Both the position numbers and the translations under genes were made by a program. From the NCBI GenBank assembly GCA_003021305.1, contig PXQN01000076.1, positions 1-50,438 on the forward strand: a stretch of 50,438 nucleotides of DNA. The letters are read 5' to 3'. The notes beneath the pieces were generated by a model that saw nothing but the letters and a program-made list of their open reading frames with translations, made no database searches and was not told the origin of the DNA. Shown here in pieces: positions 10,763 through 19,418 of this stretch (within the stretch, counting starts at the first letter, position 1; each line of letters starts with the position of its first letter). The stretch is from Halobacteriales archaeon QH_10_67_22 (GTDB lineage Archaea > Halobacteriota > Halobacteria > Halobacteriales > Haloarculaceae).

Positions 10763-10827
10763 CCAGTGTCCGTCGGTTCCGTATGGACCGCACGGCCCGT
10801 GCGGTCGTCCCGGCACGACGACCACTG
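10763..10827 (-). mobile_element. Diverged family-3-like hairpin element, 3E
   Basis: Reverse complement CAGTGGTCGTCGTGCCGGGACGACCGCACGGGCCGTGCGGTCCATACGGAACCGACGGACACTGG shares the CCGGGACGACCGCACG...GTGCGGTC core with family 3. Confidence 0.45.
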
Positions 10828-11330
10828 TGACCACACCGCCGGACCGACGACCGGACAGTAGTATCGACACTGATACTCCGTTTTATTTCAATTCCGGAAT
10901 CTGAAATCCGTAATTGGAAATGCACGTCAAACTATAACTCGTAAGTGTGCACGTATAGTTCGAGATTTTCAATATAATGGTCGAATAGACAATTATAGCG
11001 ACGGATACTTACGTGTTCAGTACTGAAAACCGGATGCGCCGCGACGTGAACGCGTGGTCGCGCCAACGCCGCGACGGGCGATGTCCCAGTGCCCCGAACG
11101 GTCGACGCCCCGCGTGTGACCCGAGCGGTCAACGTGTCCTTCTGTTTTTCAACACGCCACTGGAGGGGATGTGCCGCCCGTCGAAACACGCCTCGCGCGC
11201 CGAGAGTTTGAACTTCCGTTATCTATTCCGGACTTTTTCCAAACGAAGCGCATTCAAAGATGATTATAATGGTCGCACGTACATTTTTTACACAAGATAT
11301 TTAAATAAGTGTCAGAGACATCCACCTGCA

Positions 11331-11546
11331 ATGAGTAAACCAACGTACAGACTGGTCGAACCGGTCGCGGGCTTCGACGAGGGCGACCTGCTCGACGTCA
11401 CCGCGCGGTTCGGTGACTGGCACCCATACGACGTCAAGCTCGAACCCCACGCCGAAGACGACGAGTTCCTCGGTGAGGGGTCCGTCGAGCTCACGTTCCA
11501 CGGCCTGGAGAACGTGAGTCGGGCCCGTCCGGCAGCGGCAATCTGA
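11331..11546 (+). CDS. Hypothetical protein (71 aa)
   Basis: ORF MSKPTYRLVEPVAGFDEGDLLDVTARFGDWHPYDVKLEPHAEDDEFLGEG... with AT-rich upstream TATTTAAATAAG. Confidence 0.6.
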   Translation: MSKPTYRLVEPVAGFDEGDLLDVTARFGDWHPYDVKLEPHAEDDEFLGEGSVELTFHGLENVSRARPAAAI

Positions 11547-11657
11547 AACGCGAGGACAGCCCGTTCGAACGAGGCGGTTCGTTTTCGAGTTCGTCGGTGG
11601 TGACGAGTCGACGTCGCACAGATGCAGAGCGAGTCGTCCGCGAGGGGGGTCCCGTCA

Positions 11658-11764
11658 TACGGTCGTGCGTATCTAATTTCTGCACTGTCGGTTCGGATCG
11701 GCGTTTCGGACCACAGGGACAGCCGTCTGTTACGTGGGCACAAAAGGAATTACGCACGACCGTA
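11658..11764 (+). mobile_element. Family-1 MITE-like element, copy 1B (107 bp, complete)
   Basis: TACGGTCGTGCGTA...TACGCACGACCGTA; flanked by TCA (11655-11657) and TCA (11765-11767). Confidence 0.88.
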
Positions 11765-11767
11765 TCA

Positions 11768-11847
11768 TAGTGATTATTGTAGCGATTTACCGGGACGACC
11801 GCACGATTGCGCGCGGTCGATCCGGAACAGACCGACAATAATCACTA
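11768..11847 (+). mobile_element. Family-3 MITE-like element, copy 3B (80 bp, complete)
   Basis: TAGTGATTATTGT...ACAATAATCACTA; flanked by TCA (11765-11767, shared with 1B) and TCA (11848-11850, the reverse-strand TGA stop of radB). Confidence 0.88.
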
Positions 11848-12585
11848 TCAGTGGTCCTCGGGCGTCGAGAGACCGCTATCGGTGATCTGGAACCGAACCG
11901 ATTCGCCCGCAGGGCGGGCACGGTGTTTCTCCAGGGTCCCACGCCGGTTGCCGCCGCGGAACCGCTCGACCCGCAGTATCGTGGCCGACCAGTGGTTGAG
12001 AGTGTGCCCGCCCAGCGCCCGCGAGCGGTCGCTCTCGGGGTCGGTGAACACCTGGTTGGTGAATGCGACCGCGATATCGTGTTTGCGGGCCAGTCCCAGG
12101 AGGTGAGCCAGTTGCCGGCCGACCGCTCGCAGGGCTTCGCCCTCCTCCTGTTCGGTGCGCTGGAGGCGGTAGAACCCGGTCGCGCTGTCCAGCACTATCA
12201 ACTCGACCGCGTCGACGAACTCCGCGGCGTCCCTGACGGCCTCCTCTTGCTCCTCGAAGGTGTGTGCCTCCGAGATGATGAGTCGGGACGCCACCTCGTC
12301 GACTGTGGGGGCCGCCCCGGACCCCCCGTCGGGTACGCCCTGCTGGGTATCGCTGTCTGTGGCGACCGCACTCGCGAGCTGTTCCATGCGCTCGACCGAG
12401 AGACCCTCGGTGTCGACGTACAGTGCGGACTCGCCGGTCGCGGCGAGTTCGACCGCCGCCGAGAGCACGATGTTGGTTTTCCCGGCCGCGGGCGGGCCGT
12501 AGATCTGCGTGACCGCGCCACGTTCGAACCCGCCACCGAGGAGGTCGTCGACCCCGCGACAGCCGGTCGAGATGCGCTCCGACAC
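11848..12585 (-). CDS. radB: DNA repair and recombination protein RadB
   Basis: VSERISTGCRGVDDLLGGGFERGAVTQIYGPPAAGKTNIVLSAAVELAATGESALYVDTEG, RecA-fold Walker A in RadB context; an upstream start at 12660 is possible. Confidence 0.9.
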   Translation of the reverse strand: MSERISTGCRGVDDLLGGGFERGAVTQIYGPPAAGKTNIVLSAAVELAATGESALYVDTEGLSVERMEQLASAVATDSDTQQGVPDGGSGAAPTVDEVASRLIISEAHTFEEQEEAVRDAAEFVDAVELIVLDSATGFYRLQRTEQEEGEALRAVGRQLAHLLGLARKHDIAVAFTNQVFTDPESDRSRALGGHTLNHWSATILRVERFRGGNRRGTLEKHRARPAGESVRFQITDSGLSTPEDH

Positions 12586-12745
12586 GGGCGTCCGTTGGCC
12601 GTGACCGGATAAAAACGCTGGCACTGGGGGGCGACTGGCTCCCGGACGACCGGTGTTCATTTCACAGAAGACACGTTCGATGGCGTTCTGTAGTGTCCGC
12701 CAAAGATTTTGTCGGCGTTATCTCCCCGACGAGCCACCAGGTGAA

Positions 12746-12874
12746 GTGAAACTTGACCAGGACGATGTCACCTGGATCTGTCAGAGGGTTGTTGATCACG
12801 ACCTCGATACCGGGTTGGTCGCTGACCAGTTCGAGATCAGCCGCCGCAGAGTCCAGCAACTCGCCAAAGAGTAA
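12746..12874 (+). pseudogene. N-terminal HTH remnant of an IS transposase
   Basis: VKLDQDDVTWICQRVVDHDLDTGLVADQFEISRRRVQQLAKE then stop; resembles N-termini of haloarchaeal IS630/IS481-like transposases but has no catalytic part. Confidence 0.6.
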
Positions 12875-12878
12875 CGTC

Positions 12879-13646
12879 ATGGTCCAGTGGTACAGCGAGC
12901 GAATCGCCACGCCGACGACGGAGGACGAGGTGTACGGCTACTGGGTGTTCGTCTTCGGTATCCTGATAGGGATATTCGGCATCCTCCTGTACCTGTCGAG
13001 TTACCCGCGGCCGGCGTCGTTTCCCGGTGAGGCGGGCATCGCGCTCAGCGCCATCGCGCTCGTGTTGGTGATGATCGGCCCGGTGATCCGGCTGCCGCTC
13101 CAGCGGACGGCGTCGCTGGTCTCGTACGCCGGGGCGCTCGTGTCGTTTCTCGCGGTCGTCTGGTTCATGTTCGAATACCCCGGCTGGCGAAACAGCGGGA
13201 TGGCCACGCCGGTCATCACGCTGTACGCGGTGGGGTTGGTGCTCATCGCGCTTGGCGCCGTCTTCGTCCCGGTCGTTCGCAGCCCACCGGCTGACCTCGA
13301 CGAGGAGGCGACGGTCGGGGAGTCCCCGGCCGCCATCCCGACCCCCAGCAAGGCGCGGTTCGAACTGTTCGAGGACCGGGCCGGGAAGTGGCGCTGGCGG
13401 CTCCGCCGCCGGAACGGCAACGTCATCGCCGACAGCGGACAGGGGTACGCCTCCCGGACCGGCGCTATCGACGGGATCCGGAGTGTCAAACGCAACGCAC
13501 CGAACGCCGAGGCTACCCTGCCCGACGACCTGGCTGACGGGAGTGAGGACACCGACGGCGAACGCGGCGATGGAGACGCCGACGACAAACACGACGATGA
13601 AGCCGGCGAGGGCACGGAAGCCGGCGAGGGCGACAGCGACGCCTGA
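12879..13646 (+). CDS. Membrane protein with C-terminal DUF1508/YegP-like domain
   Basis: Five or so TM helices, then FELFEDRAGKWRWRLRRRNGNVIADSGQGYASRTGAIDGIRSVKRNAP. Confidence 0.8.
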   Translation: MVQWYSERIATPTTEDEVYGYWVFVFGILIGIFGILLYLSSYPRPASFPGEAGIALSAIALVLVMIGPVIRLPLQRTASLVSYAGALVSFLAVVWFMFEYPGWRNSGMATPVITLYAVGLVLIALGAVFVPVVRSPPADLDEEATVGESPAAIPTPSKARFELFEDRAGKWRWRLRRRNGNVIADSGQGYASRTGAIDGIRSVKRNAPNAEATLPDDLADGSEDTDGERGDGDADDKHDDEAGEGTEAGEGDSDA

Positions 13647-13726
13647 TAGTGATTATTGTAGCGATCTACCGGTATGACCGCACGAACGCGTGCGGTCGAT
13701 CCGGAACAGACCGACAATAATCACTA
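13647..13726 (+). mobile_element. Family-3 MITE-like element, copy 3C (80 bp, complete)
   Basis: TAGTGATTATTGTAGCGATCTACCGG...ACAATAATCACTA; TGA flanks at 13644-13646 (CDS stop) and 13727-13729. Confidence 0.88.
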
Positions 13727-13743
13727 TGACCGGACACTACTGA

Positions 13744-13852
13744 TACTGTCGGACACAAGTACGTGAACACGCTTGTCGGTGCTTCACCATCGAGACGTCT
13801 CGTAGCCCGCCAAACGAAGTATCGAGTGTCGACTTGCTTGTGTCCGACAGTA
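13744..13852 (+). mobile_element. Family-2 MITE-like element, copy 2B (109 bp)
   Basis: TACTGTCGGACACAAG...CTTGTGTCCGACAGTA; left flank TGA (13741-13743), right flank TAA. Confidence 0.85.
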
Positions 13853-13889
13853 TAAATTCGGTCTGACGGTCCCGATGCCGGTCCCCGGT

Positions 13890-14387
13890 CTACAGCAAGA
13901 ACCGCTCGACGTCGTCGCTCATGTTGACGAACGCGTCGGCGGCGTCGACGAGTTCTCCGGCGGTCGACTCCTCGAAGGCACACACTTCCGAGCGGACGCC
14001 CTCGTGGCGGAGGTGCGAACAGAGCCGCGAGAAGTCGCCGTCGCCGGTACAGAGGACGACGGTGTCGGCGTGACTGGCCAGCGTCACCGCGTCGAGACTC
14101 ATGCCGACGTCCCAGTCGGCCTTCTGGGAGCCGTCGCCGAACGTCTTGATCTCCTTGATGCGGGTCTCGAAGCCGATGTCGACTAAGGCGTCGAAAAACG
14201 ACTCTTCTTCGGGCGAGTCGGCGCGGACGACGTAGGCGATGGCACGAGTGAGCTGGCGGTCCCGGACCACGGCTTCGAGCAACGCCGCGTAGTCGATGTT
14301 GCGCGAGTAGAGACTCTGGGCGGTGTGGTAGAGGTTCTGCGCGTCGGCGAGCACCGCGACGCGTTGCCCCGGGTGAACGTTTTCCAT
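13890..14387 (-). CDS. NYN (PIN-like) domain protein, LabA/DUF88 type
   Basis: VAVLADAQNLYHTAQSLYSRNIDYAALLEAV...KADWDVGMSLDAVTLASHADTVVLCTGDGDFSRLCSHLRHEG. Confidence 0.88.
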   Translation of the reverse strand: MENVHPGQRVAVLADAQNLYHTAQSLYSRNIDYAALLEAVVRDRQLTRAIAYVVRADSPEEESFFDALVDIGFETRIKEIKTFGDGSQKADWDVGMSLDAVTLASHADTVVLCTGDGDFSRLCSHLRHEGVRSEVCAFEESTAGELVDAADAFVNMSDDVERFLL

Positions 14388-14712
14388 ACCGCATCTGCCA
14401 GGGCCGCTCCGATATGTCTTTGGCTCCGTGGCCGGGTTCGGGCGCCACGACCGGCGCTGCTCGGCATCCACAATCGTTAAGTTCTCCGGCCGACCCGTTA
14501 CTGGTATGATCCACGCGTCACTCGTCGGCGTCCGCGGCGAGGGGTGGCGCGTCTCGCGGGCCGGCACGGCCGCTGGTTCTCCGAAACGCAAACGGGTCTG
14601 AGTGACTCGTGGCGGGCGTGGCACCCCCGTCCCGGGTCGACCTCGACCCTGACGACTGGCCGGTCCAACTCGAATCGCGCTCCCTATCACCCCGACACCA
14701 CAACACCGACCC

Positions 14713-15639
14713 ATGACAACGTTCGACTTCGAGGGCGTCTACCCCGCGATGTGTACGCCCTTCCACGACGACGGCAGTATCGACTTCGAAACGCTCCGCA
14801 CCGACGCCCAGCGTCTGGAGGCGGCTGGCGTCGACGGACTCGTCCCCTGTGGCTCGACCGGCGAGTCCGCGACGCTGTCTCACGACGAACACATCGAGGT
14901 CGTCGACGCGGTCATCGACGCCGTCGACGACGTCCCCGTCATCGCCGGCACCGGCTCGAACAACACCCGCGAGGCCCTCTCGCTGTCCCACCGGGCCGCC
15001 GACGCCGGCGCCGACGCACTATTGCTCATCTCGCCGTACTACAACAAGCCCGAACAGCGGGGCCTCGTCGACCACTACGAACGGGTCGCCGACGCCGTCG
15101 ACCTCCCGCAGATCGTCTACAACGTCCCTTCGCGGACGGGTCGCAACATCGAGCCAGACACGATCGTCGAACTGGCCGACCACCCCAACGTCCAGGGGTA
15201 CAAGGCCGCCAGCGGCGACATGGGCCAGATAAGTGAGATCGTCGAGCGCACCCGCGGGACGGACCTGGACGTACTCTCGGGCGACGACGGCATGACGGTG
15301 CCGATGCTCTCCGTTGGCGCGAGCGGTGCGATCAGCGTCGCCGCCAACGTCGAACCCGAGCGAACCTGTGCGATGGCCGGCGCCGCACTCGCCGGTGACT
15401 TCGAACGGGCGCGGGGGATCCACCACCGACTGGGACCGCTCTTCCGGGCGCTGTTCGTCGAGACCAACCCGATCCCGGTCAATGAAGCCATGTACATCCG
15501 TGACTACGGCCCCTGGCACATGCGCTCGCCGCTGACACGCCTCTCCGAAGCACATCGGGACGAACTCGAAGCGGTCCTCGACGAACTGGAAGCCGAAACC
15601 TTCGACTACGAGGACGAGTACGCCGAGCTGGAGCGATGA
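14713..15639 (+). CDS. dapA: 4-hydroxy-tetrahydrodipicolinate synthase
   Basis: GVYPAMCTPFHDDGSIDFETLR, GLVPCGSTGESATLSHDEH, IVYNVPSRTGRNIEPDTI. Confidence 0.95.
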   Translation: MTTFDFEGVYPAMCTPFHDDGSIDFETLRTDAQRLEAAGVDGLVPCGSTGESATLSHDEHIEVVDAVIDAVDDVPVIAGTGSNNTREALSLSHRAADAGADALLLISPYYNKPEQRGLVDHYERVADAVDLPQIVYNVPSRTGRNIEPDTIVELADHPNVQGYKAASGDMGQISEIVERTRGTDLDVLSGDDGMTVPMLSVGASGAISVAANVEPERTCAMAGAALAGDFERARGIHHRLGPLFRALFVETNPIPVNEAMYIRDYGPWHMRSPLTRLSEAHRDELEAVLDELEAETFDYEDEYAELER

Positions 15640-16397
15640 CACGGATCGGGGTCAACGGCGCCGCCGGGCGGATGGGACGCACAGTCATAGAGACAGCGGC
15701 CGACCGCGAGGACCTGGAGGTCGTCGTCGGCTTCGACGTGGCCGACGTCGACGCGGTCCGGGGCGTGCCGGTCGTCGACGCGAGCGACGTCGGCACCGGC
15801 CTCGCCGAGTACGAGCCGTCTGTCGTGGTCGATTTCACGCTCCCCGAGTCGACGGTCGCACTCGCCGACGCCTGCGCCGAGGCCGGCGTCGGGATGGTCG
15901 TCGGGACGACTGGCTTCGACGACGAGGGGTTCGACCGACTGGAGAGCGCCAGCGAGGCCGTCCCCGTCCTGAAGGCGACGAACTTCTCGCGGGGGATCCA
16001 GGCCCTGTTGCGCACAGTGCGGGAGGCCGTCGGCGCGCTCGACGGCTACGACCTCGAACTGACCGAAACCCACCACAACGACAAGGTCGACGCACCCTCG
16101 GGCACTGCAAAGACCATCTTAGAGACCGTCCAGGAACAGCGCGACGTCGAACCCGTCTACGGCCGCGAGGGCCACGCCCCGCGCGAGGACGACGAGATCG
16201 GTGTTTTCGCGCGGCGTGCCGGCGACATCCGCGGCGAACACGAACTCGTGCTGGCGGGCAACGACGAAGTGGTGTCGCTGTCACACCGCGCGGAAGACCG
16301 GGCGGTGTTCGCCGCCGGGGCCTTGGACGCCGCGGCCTGGCTCGCAGATCGGGACCCCGGCTGGTACGAGTTCGGTGCCGTCGTCGACGATACGTAG
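15636..16397 (+). CDS. dapB: 4-hydroxy-tetrahydrodipicolinate reductase
   Basis: TRIGVNGAAGRMGRTVIE, VDFTLPES, ELTETHHNDKVDAPSGTAKTI. Confidence 0.95.
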   Translation: MTRIGVNGAAGRMGRTVIETAADREDLEVVVGFDVADVDAVRGVPVVDASDVGTGLAEYEPSVVVDFTLPESTVALADACAEAGVGMVVGTTGFDDEGFDRLESASEAVPVLKATNFSRGIQALLRTVREAVGALDGYDLELTETHHNDKVDAPSGTAKTILETVQEQRDVEPVYGREGHAPREDDEIGVFARRAGDIRGEHELVLAGNDEVVSLSHRAEDRAVFAAGALDAAAWLADRDPGWYEFGAVVDDT

Positions 16398-16653
16398 CGG
16401 GCCGAACCCGGTCCCGGTCGAACCGCCAGCGCTGGTTGTCGCCACAGCCGACCGTGTACTCGTAGACCGCGACATCGGTCCCCGTCGAGATGTCCACGGT
16501 CACCGCGACCGATCCGTCGGGGGAGGTCACGTCTTGGACGGCGGAGTCGTCGCCCTCGGTGTGCTGGGCCGCCACCGTCTCGGGGACCGCCTTCGAGTAG
16601 GCCGCCGCGGCCAGCAGCCCCGAAACGCCGCCGAGGAACTGTCGTCGACTCAC
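16398..16653 (-). pseudogene. N-terminal remnant of a Tat-exported protein
   Basis: VSRRQFLGGVSGLLAAAAYSKAVPETVAAQHTEGDDSAVQDVTSPDGSVAVTVDISTG... reads open only because it continues antisense into dapB. Confidence 0.6.
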
Positions 16654-16680
16654 GCCGTCTGACTGCCGGTCTGTGTCTGA

Positions 16681-16764
16681 TACTGTCGGACACACGTACG
16701 TGAACACGCTCGTCGGTGTGTCACCATCGAGACGTCTCGGAAACCGCCAAACGAAGTATCGAGT
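16681..16764 (+). mobile_element. Family-2 MITE-like element, copy 2D (right end missing)
   Basis: TACTGTCGGACACACGTACGTGAACACGCTCGTCGGTGTGTCACCATCGAGACGTCTCGG...CGAAGTATCGAGT, then unrelated sequence; left flank TGA. Confidence 0.8.
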
Positions 16765-16898
16765 TTATTCCCGGTTCACGGGCGGTGTCCGGCGACGGAC
16801 GGATGGACCGTGGGCCACGGTGCTCGGGGCGTCGTGGGCACGACGCTCGGCGGTCGGAAAACCAGTGAGGTAATAGCCCTCGCTCTGTACGGGCAGGT

Positions 16899-17729
16899 AT
16901 GAGTCTGCAAGCGGAGATCGAGGCCCTCTGGGCACGAAAGCAGGACGGACTGACGGCGGCCGACGCGACCGAGGACCACCTCGCGGTTCTGGACGAGTTC
17001 CTCGCGGCGCTGGAATCGGGCGAGGTACGGGCCGCAGAGAAGTCCGGCGGCGAGTGGGAAGCGAACGCCTGGGTCAAACAGGGCATCCTGCTGAACTTCG
17101 GCCTGCGCGACACCGTTCCCCGCGAGTACGGCGACGTCACCTACCACGACGTGTTGCCCCTGCGCGAGACGGGCGACCTCCACGAACGCGGGACCCGCAA
17201 CACGCCCGACGGCACCGTCGTCCGCCGCGGGTCCTACGTCGGGAGCGACGCCATCCTCATGTCGCCCGCCTTCGTCAACATCGGCGCCCACGTCGGCGAC
17301 GGCACCCTGGTCGACTCCTGTGACACCGTCGGCTCCTGTGCCCAGATCGGTGCGGACGTGAAACTGGGCGCGAACACGCTGATCGGGGGCGTGCTCGAAC
17401 CGGTCGAGGACGCGCCCGTCGTCGTCGAGGACGGCGTCTCGCTGGGCGCCGGCTGTCGGGTCACGTCGGGCTTCGTCGTCGGCCACGATTCGGTCGTCGG
17501 CGAGAACACGCTGTTGACCCCGCGGATCCCCGTCTACGACCTCGTCGAGGAGGACGTCGTCTACGGCCATCTCCCGCCCGAGCGGCGGGCGTTCACCCGG
17601 TTCGGCGAGTCCTCGGTGTCCGACCACGACCTGATCGAGGGCGGCGCGTACAAACCCGCCGTCGTCGCCACGAGCGTCGAGGAGGAGACGCTAGAGGCGA
17701 CCGAACGGGAAGACGCGCTACGGGAGTAA
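16899..17729 (+). CDS. dapD: 2,3,4,5-tetrahydropyridine-2,6-dicarboxylate N-succinyltransferase
   Basis: Left-handed hexapeptide repeats; RRGSYVGSDAILMSPAFVNIGAHVGDGTLVDSCDTVGSCAQIGADVKLG. Confidence 0.93.
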   Translation: MSLQAEIEALWARKQDGLTAADATEDHLAVLDEFLAALESGEVRAAEKSGGEWEANAWVKQGILLNFGLRDTVPREYGDVTYHDVLPLRETGDLHERGTRNTPDGTVVRRGSYVGSDAILMSPAFVNIGAHVGDGTLVDSCDTVGSCAQIGADVKLGANTLIGGVLEPVEDAPVVVEDGVSLGAGCRVTSGFVVGHDSVVGENTLLTPRIPVYDLVEEDVVYGHLPPERRAFTRFGESSVSDHDLIEGGAYKPAVVATSVEEETLEATEREDALRE

Positions 17730-17777
17730 CGGGAGCGGGGTGAACATTTTTCTGTGTGCGTGGACGTACACAGAACC

Positions 17778-18026
17778 ATGGGGACGAAAACCATCTCGTT
17801 GGCCGACGACGCATACGAGAAACTGAAAGCACGCAAGCGGGAAGGGGAAAGTTTCAGCGACGTCGTCAGGCGGCTCGCAGGGGGCGTCACACTCGCGGAG
17901 TACTACGGCGTTCTCGACGAGGAGACGGCCGCCGACCTAGAGCAGGTCATCGAAGACCGGCGCGAGAAGCGTTCGTCGACTCACCGCGAGCGCGTGTCGG
18001 ACATCGTCGACGAGCTCGACGGATGA
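17778..18026 (+). CDS. vapB: Antitoxin, VapB type (UPF0330/DUF217-like)
   Basis: MGTKTISLADDAYEKLKARKREGESFSDVVRRLAGG...; 4-nt ATGA overlap with downstream PIN gene. Confidence 0.88.
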   Translation: MGTKTISLADDAYEKLKARKREGESFSDVVRRLAGGVTLAEYYGVLDEETAADLEQVIEDRREKRSSTHRERVSDIVDELDG

Positions 18027-18412
18027 TCCTCGATACGACGTTTCTCGTCGACCTGCTTCACGGTTCGGAGACCGTTTCCGAACGCGTCACGGATCTGGAC
18101 ACGTCGGGCACGCCCTTCGTCAGTTCGATAACGGTCATGGAACTGTTCGAGGGGGTCCACCTCGCGGATATGGCCGACGCCGAACGCACAGCCGTCACGG
18201 ACCTCCTGACCGAGACGAACGAACTGCCGTTCGACCGCGAGTGTGCGATGCGTGCTGGAGAGATCAACGCCTCGCTGGTCGAATCCGGGTCCGTGATAGA
18301 CGAAACCGACGTGATGATCGCCGCGACCGCACTGGTCAACGACTATCCAGTCGTCACTCGCAACGTCGATCACTTCGAACGTGTCGACGGCCTCGAAGTC
18401 GTCTCGTATTGA
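18023..18412 (+). CDS. vapC: PIN-domain toxin, VapC type
   Basis: MILDTTFLVDLLHGSE...VSSITVMELFEG...IDETDVMIAATALVNDYPVVTRNVDHFERVDGLEVVSY. Confidence 0.92.
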   Translation: MILDTTFLVDLLHGSETVSERVTDLDTSGTPFVSSITVMELFEGVHLADMADAERTAVTDLLTETNELPFDRECAMRAGEINASLVESGSVIDETDVMIAATALVNDYPVVTRNVDHFERVDGLEVVSY

Positions 18413-18460
18413 GGTGGCATCAGACCGCGTGCTTTTTTTCCGCCCGGCCTATCGAGGAGT

Positions 18461-19252
18461 GTGACCGTCGTTCTCTGTGGCGTCGGTGCCGACACGGGCA
18501 ACGTCAGACCGGTCCCGCGAGTCGACGCCGACGGCCGCTTCGAGTACGTCCCGATCCCCGAGAAGGGAGCGACGGCCGAGACGGCCACCTACGACTCGAT
18601 ACCCCGGCGGTTCGGCGACGGGGTACTCGCGGACCTGCTGGAGGGGGTGCGTCCCAACAGCCACGGCGAGTGGGTCACCGACGCCGCCGCAGTCGGGGCG
18701 ACGCCGGTCCACCACGACCCGAACCTCGACGCGCTGACCTACGGCGAGCACCGCCCGGGCTACGTGGCCCGCCTGCGCGAACTGGACCCCGGCGACGTCG
18801 TCGCATTCTACGCCGGCTTTCCCCGCCCCGAGACTGAGTGCAAACACCGCCACCTCTTTGGCTACTTCACCGTCGCGGAGTCGCCCGTCGTGCTCGACCC
18901 GGAACTGGCCCACGAGGACAAGGCCGCGATACTCGACGCGCATCCGGAGAACGCCCACGCCAGACGGTTCGAGGGCCACGGCGAGCTGTACTACCACGAC
19001 CCGGCGTTCACCGACCGACCGCGCCCGGTCGTCATCGTTCCCGGGCGGGACCCCGGCGGACTGCTCGATCGGGCGATACCGTTGAGCGACCGCCGGCGCG
19101 GCCCCAACTACTACATGGACGAGAGGGTGGTGGACGTACTCGCGCCCGCGTCGAGCACGGACAACGGCACCCACCTCGGTGGGTTCAAACCCGCCGTCGA
19201 GTGTGACGTCGACCCCGAGGCGTTCGTCGCGTTCGTCGAGGAGGAGTCGTAG
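18461..19252 (+). CDS. Nmad3-like (nucleotide modification-associated domain 3) protein
   Basis: VHHDPNLDALTYGEHRPGYVARLRELDPGDVVAFYAGFPRP...HRHLFGYFTVAESPVVL, pattern typical of the Nmad3 family; GTG start. Confidence 0.6.
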   Translation: MTVVLCGVGADTGNVRPVPRVDADGRFEYVPIPEKGATAETATYDSIPRRFGDGVLADLLEGVRPNSHGEWVTDAAAVGATPVHHDPNLDALTYGEHRPGYVARLRELDPGDVVAFYAGFPRPETECKHRHLFGYFTVAESPVVLDPELAHEDKAAILDAHPENAHARRFEGHGELYYHDPAFTDRPRPVVIVPGRDPGGLLDRAIPLSDRRRGPNYYMDERVVDVLAPASSTDNGTHLGGFKPAVECDVDPEAFVAFVEEES

Positions 19253-19418
19253 GTCGTCGCCCCGCCGGGACTGTTTCGTGGCCACCCACGGCGGTGGTCA
19301 CGACGACTGGCGGCCGTTCTCGGTGCCCGAGTGAACGGGGGCCACCGGGCGGTCGAGTCGGCCCGCTGGAACCGGCGGTTGGAAAGACTTGTACCGCGTC
19401 GTCACCGTAGGTCCGGCA

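Noticed and set aside
14450-14712. Possible tRNA or structured RNA before dapA
   Set aside because: GC-rich and partly self-complementary, but no cloverleaf or TPsiC-like arm could be drawn by eye.
14544-15236. 230-aa plus-strand ORF overlapping dapA in another frame
   Set aside because: Arginine-rich out-of-frame translation of dapA.
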